51,257 nt of DNA, taken from positions 1 to 51,257 of the forward strand of contig JAKSIM010000017.1 in assembly GCA_024398845.1 (NCBI GenBank), in the 5' to 3' direction. The position numbers and the translations under genes were made by a program. This DNA is from Fibrobacter sp. (GTDB taxonomy: Bacteria > Fibrobacterota > Fibrobacteria > Fibrobacterales > Fibrobacteraceae). Position 1 is the first letter of the stretch. The number at the start of each line of letters is the position of its first letter. The notes under the pieces are model-generated. The model was not told where the DNA came from, did not search any database, and saw nothing but the letters and a program-made list of their open reading frames with translations. Shown piece after piece: positions 24,566 through 31,007 of the stretch.

Positions 24566-24943
24566 ATGCTTGCAGTATGTGCCATAGCGGAACATTGTGG
24601 AAAGGTCTTGATTTGCAAAAGACCCATGAACGTGCTGTATCCGGGGCGTTGGGAATTCCCGACGGAGCCCCTGGAAGACGACGATACAATGGAAGATGCC
24701 CTTGAAAGGGGACTTTTTGAGAGACTTTGCGTGCTACCCAAGTCAAAGGATTATTTGGGGGCTGTAGATATGGCTGAAGCGGAGGGTGGACGTCTTTTTG
24801 GCTTCAAAACGATTTTGAATACCAATTTTGTAAAAAAATACGGCTATACGGCGTTTAAATGGGTGAAAAAAGAAGATTTAAAGCGATATTCCATGCTTTT
24901 GTCGCATGTGATGTTTATCAAAAATTTTAAAAAAAATCACTAG
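24566..24943 (+). CDS. Nudix-like protein with degenerate Nudix box
   Basis: 125 residues from ATG 24566 (AGGA 8-10 nt upstream). It aligns in outline with MutT/Nudix proteins: VCAIAEHCGKVLICKRP, then YPGRWEFPTEPLEDDDTMED, ALERGLFERLCV. The Nudix box is damaged: the usual G-x5-E-x7-REUxEExGU reads with P for the first G, T for the first E, RG for RE, ER for EE and C for the last G. Most metal ligands are therefore missing and it is probably not a standard hydrolase. It is divergent from the solute-binding protein gene. Confidence 0.6.
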   Translation: MLAVCAIAEHCGKVLICKRPMNVLYPGRWEFPTEPLEDDDTMEDALERGLFERLCVLPKSKDYLGAVDMAEAEGGRLFGFKTILNTNFVKKYGYTAFKWVKKEDLKRYSMLLSHVMFIKNFKKNH

Positions 24944-24946
24944 TTT

Positions 24947-24976
24947 TTGTTACAAACATGTTTTTTTAATTATATT
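24947..24976 (+). promoter_or_regulatory. Promoter of the DUF3332 lipoprotein gene
   Basis: TTGTTA (24947-24952), 18 bp, TATATT (24971-24976). The leader of about 45 nt contains AAGGAG before the ATG. Confidence 0.65.
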
Positions 24977-25027
24977 AGGTTCGTTCGTAAACTTTACGTT
25001 AACTTAATCCTTAAGGAGTAAAATACA

Positions 25028-25465
25028 ATGAAAAAAGCATTCGCTGCACTCGTTTGCGCAAGCATGATCACCCTCACTGGTTGCTATGGTAGCTACGCTT
25101 GCTTCCACAAGCTCCACAAGTGGAACGGCACCCTTGGTAACAAGTGGCTCAACTCCATCGTTCACTTTGTGATGAACGTTATCCCGGTCTATGGCATTTG
25201 CTATGGCCTGGTCGATATGCTCGTTCTCAACACTGTTGAATTCTGGACCGGTTCCAATCCGCTCGCCGCTGACGACAGCTACTACGAACAGGACAAGGAC
25301 GGCAACTCTATCGCTGCCGTGAAGAACGCTGACGGTTCTATGTCCGTTGAACTCACCACTGCTGCTGGCGAAACCGCTAAGATGACCCTCCAGCGTGATG
25401 AAAACGTGGTTCGCGCTCTTGACGAACAGGGCAACCTCGTTGCTCAGTACGAAATTGCCAAGTAA
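25028..25465 (+). CDS. DUF3332 family lipoprotein
   Basis: 145 residues with lipobox MITLTGC (signal MKKAFAALVCASMITLTGC). The family core is plain: YGSYACFHKLHKWNGTLGNK, WLNSIVHFVMNVIPVYGICY, VLNTVEFWTGSNPL. The C-terminal half is a small beta domain (VELTTAAGETAKMTLQRDEN). The role of DUF3332 is unknown. Unlike its neighbours the gene uses a very uniform set of codons (AAG, AAC, CTC, GGT, ATC) and has a near-ideal AAGGAG, promoter and terminator. I infer high expression, perhaps as an abundant envelope lipoprotein. Confidence 0.9.
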   Translation: MKKAFAALVCASMITLTGCYGSYACFHKLHKWNGTLGNKWLNSIVHFVMNVIPVYGICYGLVDMLVLNTVEFWTGSNPLAADDSYYEQDKDGNSIAAVKNADGSMSVELTTAAGETAKMTLQRDENVVRALDEQGNLVAQYEIAK

Positions 25466-25485
25466 TTTTACTTGAGATTTTGTAA

Positions 25486-25518
25486 AAAAGACCCCGGTGC
25501 AAGCCTGGGTCTTTTAAT
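25486..25518 (+). terminator. Terminator of the DUF3332 gene
   Basis: AAAAGACCC (25486-25494) / GGGTCTTTT (25507-25515) with a 12 nt loop, 20 nt after the stop codon. Confidence 0.9.
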
Positions 25519-25525
25519 TTTTATA

Positions 25526-25531
25526 TACATT
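25526..25531 (+). promoter_or_regulatory. -10-like hexamer of the TPR-kinase-activator operon
   Basis: TACATT (context TATACATTTAGAAT) ends 6 nt before ATG 25538; it follows the DUF3332 terminator directly. Confidence 0.5.
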
Positions 25532-25537
25532 TAGAAT

Positions 25538-26266
25538 ATGTTTGGACGTGTTTGTTCTCAGGCACATCTTTTTGGGCGGTTTGTGAAGGAAATTGTGACG
25601 GTGGTGGTCGCGATTTGTTTTTGTGCGTGTACGGAATCTGACGTAAAACGGGGGAACGTTGCCCTACAAATAGGAGATTTTGACCGCGCTATCGCTAATT
25701 TCACAAAAGTTCTGGATGTCGATCCTGCTAACCGGGATGCTCGCTATGGTCTTGCCCTTTCGTATTATGCGGTTGCCGAAGACAAGGAACGACTGAAATT
25801 GCCGTCCCTGGAGTTGTGGGGTAGGACAGTGAGTGAATTTCGCATTCTTTCGAGGGTGGATTCTACCGGAAAAATCAATGCCGCGTACTCGACGAGCCTT
25901 TTTTACCTGGCCAAGGCTACTTTAAGCGGGAACGGCCGCGCCAATGTACTTCACTTGCTGGATCATTCTATCCAACTGGATAGTGCCAATTACTTTAGTC
26001 ACAACCTCAGGGCCATAGTGCTTGCCAATAGGGGTGATGTCGAAGAAGCCAAAAAGATTTATGCTTACATTGTAACCCGCGAGCCGAAGTTCGCATCGGC
26101 TTATGTGAACCTGGGGAATCTTTACTGGGAATCGGGCGACATAGAACAGGCTTGGGATATTTGGTCTATGGGTCACGAGGTTTTGCCGGGGGACCGGACG
26201 CTTGCCCACTGGACAATGGTGGCCGAGGATTCCCTCAAGGCCTTGGTTGAGCAAGGTGAACTATGA
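25538..26266 (+). CDS. TPR lipoprotein
   Basis: 242 residues. A hydrophobic segment, EIVTVVVAICFCAC, with the end fitting a lipobox (about residues 18-31), follows an unusually long N-terminus of 17 residues; a later start is possible but I see none with better signals. The mature part is built of TPR helices: GNVALQIGDFDRAIANFTKV and NRDARYGLALSYYAVAEDKE, then AIVLANRGDVEEAKKIYAYI and FASAYVNLGNLYWESGDIEQ. TPRs usually bind partner proteins. The stop overlaps the kinase-like gene start (ATGA), so it probably works with that membrane protein. Confidence 0.8.
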   Translation: MFGRVCSQAHLFGRFVKEIVTVVVAICFCACTESDVKRGNVALQIGDFDRAIANFTKVLDVDPANRDARYGLALSYYAVAEDKERLKLPSLELWGRTVSEFRILSRVDSTGKINAAYSTSLFYLAKATLSGNGRANVLHLLDHSIQLDSANYFSHNLRAIVLANRGDVEEAKKIYAYIVTREPKFASAYVNLGNLYWESGDIEQAWDIWSMGHEVLPGDRTLAHWTMVAEDSLKALVEQGEL

Positions 26267-27423
26267 GTGTCCTTGCCGATTGTACCCGCGCAACGCTTTT
26301 GCATAGGGGCGGCGAAGCTCAAATTTTTAGGGTTTGGGTGGGAAATAAGTCGTATGTGCTAAAGTGGTATGCGGAAGGCTGCAAGTTCGATGCGGCTGTT
26401 TCTGAAGTATTGCTGCATAATCGGATTGACGGCATTTATCACCTGATGGAGTCTGGCGAAAAACAGGGCCGCCCCTTTTTGGTTTATGATTTTGTGGAAG
26501 GTGTAGATTCGGCGCAGTTAACGCCCATGCCTGCTGTAGAAGCGGTGGCTTCGCTCCGTAAACTGGTGGCTACGCTGAAACGTCTTTCTGAAAGAGGCGT
26601 ACATCACGGCGATTTGAACCCGGCGAACGTGCTGTTTGGTTCAGAGGGGCTGGTGACGCTCATTGATTGCGGTATTGTGGGGCCTGGCGCCTTGGCCTAC
26701 GCGGCTCCTGAACGGCTTCGCGGAAAGCCTGCGAACGAAAAGAGTGATGCCTACAGCCTGGGTATGTTGCTTTATTATTGGATAACGGGCGAAGCGCTTG
26801 TGAAGGCTTCGTCTTTTGACGAATTTGTCGATAAGGCTGCAGCAATCGATTCTGTGGATGTGACGTCAAATTTATATGGGATGATGGACTGTCTGGTAGC
26901 GTCGCGTGCCTTGAGGGGAGTCGAGGATCTCGCGAAACTGGAGCCCTTGTGGAAAGGCCTTTTTTGCGAAAATCCCGAAGATCGCGTAGAGGATTTGGAC
27001 GAGCTTGATGAACTTTTGGATATCGCGCTGGATGGCCTTGGTGGGAATGGCGTCGGGTTTGCAAAGACTCATGAAAAATTTGTTTACGACATTGTCCAAA
27101 AAATCGGAACGAATGGTAACGAAGGTCCTGAAAATGCCCAAATTCTGCTAGAATTTGCATCGGAGAGAAAAACAAAGAGGAACAAAAAGTCCCTTTTTGC
27201 AATTATTTTTATAGTGGCTCTGCTGTTGACGGTTCTGGGAATTGTTTTGCAGTCGAACGGGACGAGCGTTGATGAAACAGGAGCTTTGATGCTGCAAAAG
27301 TCTAGGGCTTTGAATGCTGATGGCGTTCCGAACATTGACGAAAAGTTGGATTCGGCGGTCATGGGTGTTGATTCCCTGATTCTAAAATCCCTTCCGGTAC
27401 CGCAAATAGGCGAGAGCGAGTAA
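26263..27423 (+). CDS. Membrane-anchored protein kinase-like protein
   Basis: 386 residues. The kinase fold spans about residues 8-260: glycine-loop-like HRGGEAQIFRVWV, ATP-site Lys in YVLKWYAEG, hinge FLVYDFVEGV, catalytic loop HHGDLNPANVLF (Asp and Asn kept, the usual Lys replaced by Asn), metal loop DCG in place of DFG, APE as AAPERL, and DAYSLGMLLYYWITGE. The activation segment is only about a dozen residues and has no Ser or Thr. One membrane helix (SLFAIIFIVALLLTVLGIVL, about 308-327) leads to a periplasmic tail of about 55 residues. It is in an operon between a TPR lipoprotein and a sigma-54 activator. Probably active or a regulated pseudokinase. Confidence 0.85.
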   Translation: MSVLADCTRATLLHRGGEAQIFRVWVGNKSYVLKWYAEGCKFDAAVSEVLLHNRIDGIYHLMESGEKQGRPFLVYDFVEGVDSAQLTPMPAVEAVASLRKLVATLKRLSERGVHHGDLNPANVLFGSEGLVTLIDCGIVGPGALAYAAPERLRGKPANEKSDAYSLGMLLYYWITGEALVKASSFDEFVDKAAAIDSVDVTSNLYGMMDCLVASRALRGVEDLAKLEPLWKGLFCENPEDRVEDLDELDELLDIALDGLGGNGVGFAKTHEKFVYDIVQKIGTNGNEGPENAQILLEFASERKTKRNKKSLFAIIFIVALLLTVLGIVLQSNGTSVDETGALMLQKSRALNADGVPNIDEKLDSAVMGVDSLILKSLPVPQIGESE

Positions 27424-27443
27424 AACCGATAAAGGCTGGTTAT

Positions 27444-28898
27444 ATGAAATCGGAATCGATGCTTGCTACCGAAAAAATGCTGGATGTCGTGAAGACGTTG
27501 CTGGATGAACAGCAACCTGATAGTCTTTTTCCGAAGATTCTTGAGGTGGCGAAGGACGTTTTGCATGCCGATGCTGCCGTGCTTGATATTGCGGGCGAGA
27601 CTCCGCTCCACTTTTCGAATCCGGAGCAGGTTCCCATATCGATTTCTGCCGTGCGTCAGGCTAAATCCGAAAATCGTGCCGTTGTTTGGAACCAGCTGGA
27701 CGATGATTCTGCGGACCTCTCGAAGTCCATTGTGCAGAATCAGCTGACGAGCATTATGGTGAGTCCGTTCCGCACGCCCGATAGCGAGGCCGGTTATTTG
27801 TACCTGCAGCGCGCCGCCCGCGAGGAACCCTTTACTAAAGAAGACAGTTTGCTTTTCGATTCCTTTGTGATGGTGTGCGAAAAGTTTGCTTTTGCCGCTT
27901 ATGACCGCTTGCGTGACAAGGAATCTTTGGATGTTTTGAAGAATGTTGTTCGCAAAGACAATATTGTTTATTCGAGCGAGTCCATGGCAAAGCTCGTGGC
28001 ATTAGCCGAAAAACTGGCTCCGCTTCCGCTGCCGGTGATTATTCGCGGAGAGACGGGAACGGGCAAGGAAGTCTTTGCAAAATTCATTCATAAGCACAGT
28101 CCGCGTGCAGATCGCCCTTTTATTGCGGTGAATTGCGGTGCGATACCAGAAAATTTGATGGAGTCCCTGTTGTTTGGGCATGCCAAGGGTTCCTTTACGG
28201 GCGCTATTGATAACCGCAAAGGTTATTTTGAGGAAGCCGATGGCGGAACGGTTTTTTTGGATGAAATCGGCGAACTCCCAATGAATATGCAGGTCAAGCT
28301 TCTGCGCGTTTTGCAAGAAAAGCACATTACGCGTGTAGGCGACAATCGCGAAATTCCGGTGAATGTTCGTGTTATCTCGGCAACGCATGTGGATTTGGAA
28401 GAAGCGGTGCGTGAAAACAAGTTCCGCGAGGATTTGTATTACCGTATCCAGGTGATGCCTCTTGTGATTCCGTCGCTCCGCGAACGTGGTCAGGACGTGG
28501 TACTTTTGGCCGAGGAATTTATTAAGCGCTACGGTGCCGAATATGGCCGAGGCAAGTTCAGGATGAGTCGCAACACCGAAAAAGCCTTGCTTGGCTACCA
28601 CTGGCCGGGTAACGTGCGTGAACTCGAGAACCGCGTGCAAAAAGCTTTGGTTCAGGCAGTCCATGGCGTAATCCAGCCTAAGGATTTGGGCTTGGACGAT
28701 GTGCAAAAAGAGGCGAAGGAGTCTCCGCGTACTCTCAAGGAAGCCCGTGAAGCCGTGGAACGCGACGTGATTAGTCGCGCCTTACGCGATAGCAATGCGA
28801 ACTTGACGCTCGCTGCGACGATTCTCGGGATTGACCGTAAAGTGTTGCGCGAAGTCATGGAACGCTTGGGCATGAAAAAGGAAGAGTACAAGGTTTAA
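27444..28898 (+). CDS. Sigma-54-dependent transcriptional activator with GAF domain
   Basis: 484 residues. An N-terminal GAF-like domain (about 20-165) replaces a response-regulator receiver. The AAA+ domain (about 175-405) has Walker A GETGTGKEVFAKF, the sigma-54 contact loop as GSFTGA, Walker B GGTVFLDEIGELP, sensor RVISATHVDLEEAV, arginine finger FREDLYYRI and WPGNVRELENRVQ. The C-terminal Fis-type helix-turn-helix is LKEAREAVERDVI to ATILGIDRKVLREVMERLG. It lies 20 nt after the kinase-like gene with AAAGG upstream. A consensus sigma-54 promoter 136 nt beyond its stop is the obvious target. Confidence 0.94.
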   Translation: MKSESMLATEKMLDVVKTLLDEQQPDSLFPKILEVAKDVLHADAAVLDIAGETPLHFSNPEQVPISISAVRQAKSENRAVVWNQLDDDSADLSKSIVQNQLTSIMVSPFRTPDSEAGYLYLQRAAREEPFTKEDSLLFDSFVMVCEKFAFAAYDRLRDKESLDVLKNVVRKDNIVYSSESMAKLVALAEKLAPLPLPVIIRGETGTGKEVFAKFIHKHSPRADRPFIAVNCGAIPENLMESLLFGHAKGSFTGAIDNRKGYFEEADGGTVFLDEIGELPMNMQVKLLRVLQEKHITRVGDNREIPVNVRVISATHVDLEEAVRENKFREDLYYRIQVMPLVIPSLRERGQDVVLLAEEFIKRYGAEYGRGKFRMSRNTEKALLGYHWPGNVRELENRVQKALVQAVHGVIQPKDLGLDDVQKEAKESPRTLKEAREAVERDVISRALRDSNANLTLAATILGIDRKVLREVMERLGMKKEEYKV

Positions 28899-28934
28899 CA
28901 GGGGTGGAAAATATTGGGAAAAAAAGAGACTTTG

Positions 28935-28959
28935 GGATTTTTCTTCTCGGATTTTTCTT
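28935..28959 (+). promoter_or_regulatory. Candidate activator-binding direct repeats
   Basis: GGATTTTTCTT occurs twice (28935-28945 and 28949-28959), 14 bp apart, about 100-125 bp upstream of the predicted sigma-54 start site, the usual place for an enhancer. Inference from position only. Confidence 0.3.
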
Positions 28960-29033
28960 TAAGATTTAAGGGTTTTTATTTATATTTAGGATATGAAGGC
29001 TTAAAAAAGCCTTTATAAGCCTGAACGAACTAA

Positions 29034-29049
29034 TGGCACGGTTTTTGCA
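29034..29049 (+). promoter_or_regulatory. Sigma-54 (-24/-12) promoter, full consensus match
   Basis: TGGCACG-GTTT-TTGCA matches the TGGCACG-N4-TTGCW consensus at every fixed base. GG is at 29035-29036 and GC at 29047-29048, so transcription should start near 29060, immediately before ATG 29061. A perfect palindrome, AAGGCTT-AAAA-AAGCCTT, lies at 28996-29013 just upstream. Confidence 0.93.
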
Positions 29050-29060
29050 GTGGTAAAAGT

Positions 29061-29489
29061 ATGAAACACGCAATTTTGACATACTCTGTACTATTCTCTG
29101 CGGCATTCGCTTTTGCTGCAGGATTTGCTGCACAACCGGAGTCGAGTGTTCCAACCCCCGCCGAAAAGTCCGAAATGTTAAAAGAAACTCCGGATTTAGG
29201 TGCAAAAGAGAGCGCAGATTGGCAAAGATTGCGTGCCGAACGTCGAGTTGCTCGCGAACAAATTCTCTCGAAATTGAGGGAAAGTTCAAAGGCCGAAAAG
29301 CAAGGCATTCGCAAGGGCGTTTTGGAAAATCGGAACGAAAAGTCGCGCTTGGAGGGGGAATCCCCGAAAAAGCAACCTCATGAACGCAGCCCGTTCTGCG
29401 AACGACCGGATTCTCCGAATCAGAATCCTATGAGGGAGCCGCCTAAGCCGCCTGATCCCGCACCCAAAGGGGATCACTTGCCTAAGTAA
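29061..29489 (+). CDS. Small exported protein, sigma-54 regulated
   Basis: 142 residues with signal peptide MKHAILTYSVLFSAAFAFAAGFAA. The mature protein is highly charged: a helical Arg/Glu/Lys middle (DWQRLRAERRVAREQILSKL) and a Pro-rich tail with many short Pro-Pro and Pro-Lys repeats (about 95-142) that must be disordered. No family recognised. It is the first gene after the sigma-54 promoter and is followed without any gap by the next gene. It may be an envelope stress or accessory factor, but that is guesswork. Confidence 0.75.
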   Translation: MKHAILTYSVLFSAAFAFAAGFAAQPESSVPTPAEKSEMLKETPDLGAKESADWQRLRAERRVAREQILSKLRESSKAEKQGIRKGVLENRNEKSRLEGESPKKQPHERSPFCERPDSPNQNPMREPPKPPDPAPKGDHLPK

Positions 29490-30731
29490 ATGCCGGCGAT
29501 TGCAGTAGTCATAATACTATTGCTGTCGTCTGGGTTATTTGCAGAGACCCAGGAACAGATGTATAGGAGGGCCTTGCTTGCTGAGGAAGCCGGCGAGGTT
29601 TCTAAGTCGTTGGCCATTTTTGAAGATGCTGTAAAACTTGATGGCGAATACACTGCAGAAATTCAAGAAATTTTGGATAATTACTACGAGGTCCTGGGGC
29701 CGGAGGATTTCGAAAAAAACTGGACTTTCCGTTTGACGGGAGATGTTGGGTTCCTTGGTTTGCATTACGAGGAATACGGAAATGTTGCGCCTGTTTCGGA
29801 AAATGGTGGTGATGTATTTACGTCAATTGAAGGGTTTGTAGACCTGGAATTTGGTAAGTGGGTCCATTCCATAGGATTCGCATTTGTTGCCGATTGGTTC
29901 ATTTCGAATAAAGAAATGCCTGTTTTGGATACCAACGACTGGACGCTTGCTCCGGGATTTGAGTATTTGCTGATGAATGACAATATGATTTTGGATTTGG
30001 GTATTGACTTTAATATGACGAGCGGTTCTCGTATGGAACCTTCGTTTTATGGATGGATGGAATGGAATATCCACAGGTTCGAAAAACAATGGATTGGGGC
30101 TGCTGGCTGGGCGTACTACCATGAGGGGGGCCCCTTGTCGCTTGCTCTTTATGGTTCATGGCATCGAACGGTATCTACGGGATTGGGCGGTTCTGTTTAT
30201 GTGGGTGTGAAGTACGAGGCCGATTCCCTTACAAATTATTTACGTTATGTTGCTCAGCTCGAGGAATGGAGTCGTGAAGATGCTGAATTGGCAGAAAAAC
30301 CGTATGAATACTTTATGGAACTTTGCACTCGCGAACATGGGGAACGTTGCGAAGATTTGAAGAATGGTCTTTTGGAATCGTATATGTACCCCAAGTGGAA
30401 CGTTCGATTGGAATATGCTTGGAATAGGTGGCTTGGCCCGACGATGCGTTCTGATGTTACGTACAAGTTTAAAAATAATTTGTCTCTTGAGGGTAAGCTG
30501 AATCTGTTTTATGGCTTTGTGGTGGACGGTCCCTCGGGAGGGTATGAGAATGTCCAAAAGTTCTCGGGAACGTGGGGGCTTTTGCTGAACTGGTCGCCTA
30601 ATTTGATGACGTTTTATTTTGGCTGTGAACAGATTTACTTGCATTATGCCTTGCCAAAATCGCTTTTGGGCGTGTATCCCGAGAATAGCTTTTTGACGGA
30701 ACTCAAGGTTGGAGTGCGTTTCGAGTATTGA
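29490..30731 (+). CDS. Exported TPR-containing outer-membrane-like protein, sigma-54 regulated
   Basis: 413 residues with signal peptide MPAIAVVIILLLSSGLFA. Residues about 20-65 form a TPR-like helical pair (EQMYRRALLAEEAGEVSKSL). From about 75 the sequence is a run of amphipathic strands with Gly and aromatic residues (WTFRLTGDVGFLGLHYEEYG, FEYLLMNDNMILDLGIDFNM, WIGAAGWAYYHEGGPLSLAL, LSLEGKLNLFYGFV), ending LKVGVRFEY, the typical last strand of an outer-membrane barrel. The ATG directly follows the previous stop (TAA-ATG), so translation is coupled. A bidirectional terminator follows. Confidence 0.8.
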   Translation: MPAIAVVIILLLSSGLFAETQEQMYRRALLAEEAGEVSKSLAIFEDAVKLDGEYTAEIQEILDNYYEVLGPEDFEKNWTFRLTGDVGFLGLHYEEYGNVAPVSENGGDVFTSIEGFVDLEFGKWVHSIGFAFVADWFISNKEMPVLDTNDWTLAPGFEYLLMNDNMILDLGIDFNMTSGSRMEPSFYGWMEWNIHRFEKQWIGAAGWAYYHEGGPLSLALYGSWHRTVSTGLGGSVYVGVKYEADSLTNYLRYVAQLEEWSREDAELAEKPYEYFMELCTREHGERCEDLKNGLLESYMYPKWNVRLEYAWNRWLGPTMRSDVTYKFKNNLSLEGKLNLFYGFVVDGPSGGYENVQKFSGTWGLLLNWSPNLMTFYFGCEQIYLHYALPKSLLGVYPENSFLTELKVGVRFEY

Positions 30732-30753
30732 TGACGGTGCTTCAAGGGAAACA

Positions 30754-30783
30754 AAAAAGGACGGCTTGATACCGTCCTTTTTG
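30754..30783. terminator. Bidirectional terminator between the OM-protein gene and tRNA-Ala
   Basis: AAAAGGACGG (30755-30764), 7 nt loop, CCGTCCTTTT (30772-30781), with A and T tracts on both sides. It serves the plus-strand operon and the minus-strand tRNA. Confidence 0.88.
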
Positions 30784-30785
30784 CA

Positions 30786-30858
30786 TGGAGATAGTGGGAG
30801 TCGAACCCATGACCTACAGATTGCGAACCTGTCGCTCTACCAACTGAGCTATATCCCC
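30786..30858 (-). tRNA. tRNA-Ala (anticodon CGC)
   Basis: Acceptor GGGGATA/TATCTCC with A discriminator; pair 3:70 is G-U, the alanine identity element. D-arm GCTCAGTTGGTAGAGC, anticodon loop TTCGCAA (CGC), T-arm GGGTTCGACTCCC. No CCA is encoded. Confidence 0.93.
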
Positions 30859-30873
30859 GAATTGATGAGTCCA

Positions 30874-30902
30874 AATATACCATTTCTGTGAAAATCCGTC
30901 AA
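30874..30902 (-). promoter_or_regulatory. Promoter of tRNA-Ala
   Basis: On the minus strand TTGACG (30897-30902), 17 bp, TATATT (30874-30879), 15 nt before the tRNA 5' end. Confidence 0.8.
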
Positions 30903-30909
30903 CTAGTAC

Positions 30910-30938
30910 TTGAAATGTGCACAAAAGTTCACTATATT
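30910..30938 (+). promoter_or_regulatory. Promoter of the double-length uvrA
   Basis: TTGAAA (30910-30915), 17 bp, TATATT (30933-30938). The leader of about 60 nt contains an inverted repeat GCCCT-AAA-AGGGC (30982-30995 region) shortly before the ATG and lacks a good Shine-Dalgarno. It is back to back with the tRNA-Ala promoter. Confidence 0.7.
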
Positions 30939-31007
30939 TATGGCGTTCCCTGGGTCGGGGATGCCGTGATTGAAACTGGAGCGCCCTAAAAGGGCTCGAA
31001 TCTGATT

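Noticed and set aside
28996..29013. AAGGCTT-AAAA-AAGCCTT palindrome as enhancer or terminator
   Set aside because: It is only about 20 bp from the -24 box, too close for a normal enhancer, and no T tract follows it, so neither call is safe; left as a note on the promoter.
30644..30891. Short open frames on both strands across tRNA-Ala
   Set aside because: The translations (e.g. SSVGRATGSQSVGHGFDSH; SGSRTHDLQIANLSLYQLS) are well-known spurious products of tRNA sequences.
30860..31007. LexA/SOS operator upstream of uvrA
   Set aside because: UvrA is often SOS-controlled, but I found no convincing palindromic operator; the LexA motif of this phylum is not known to me.
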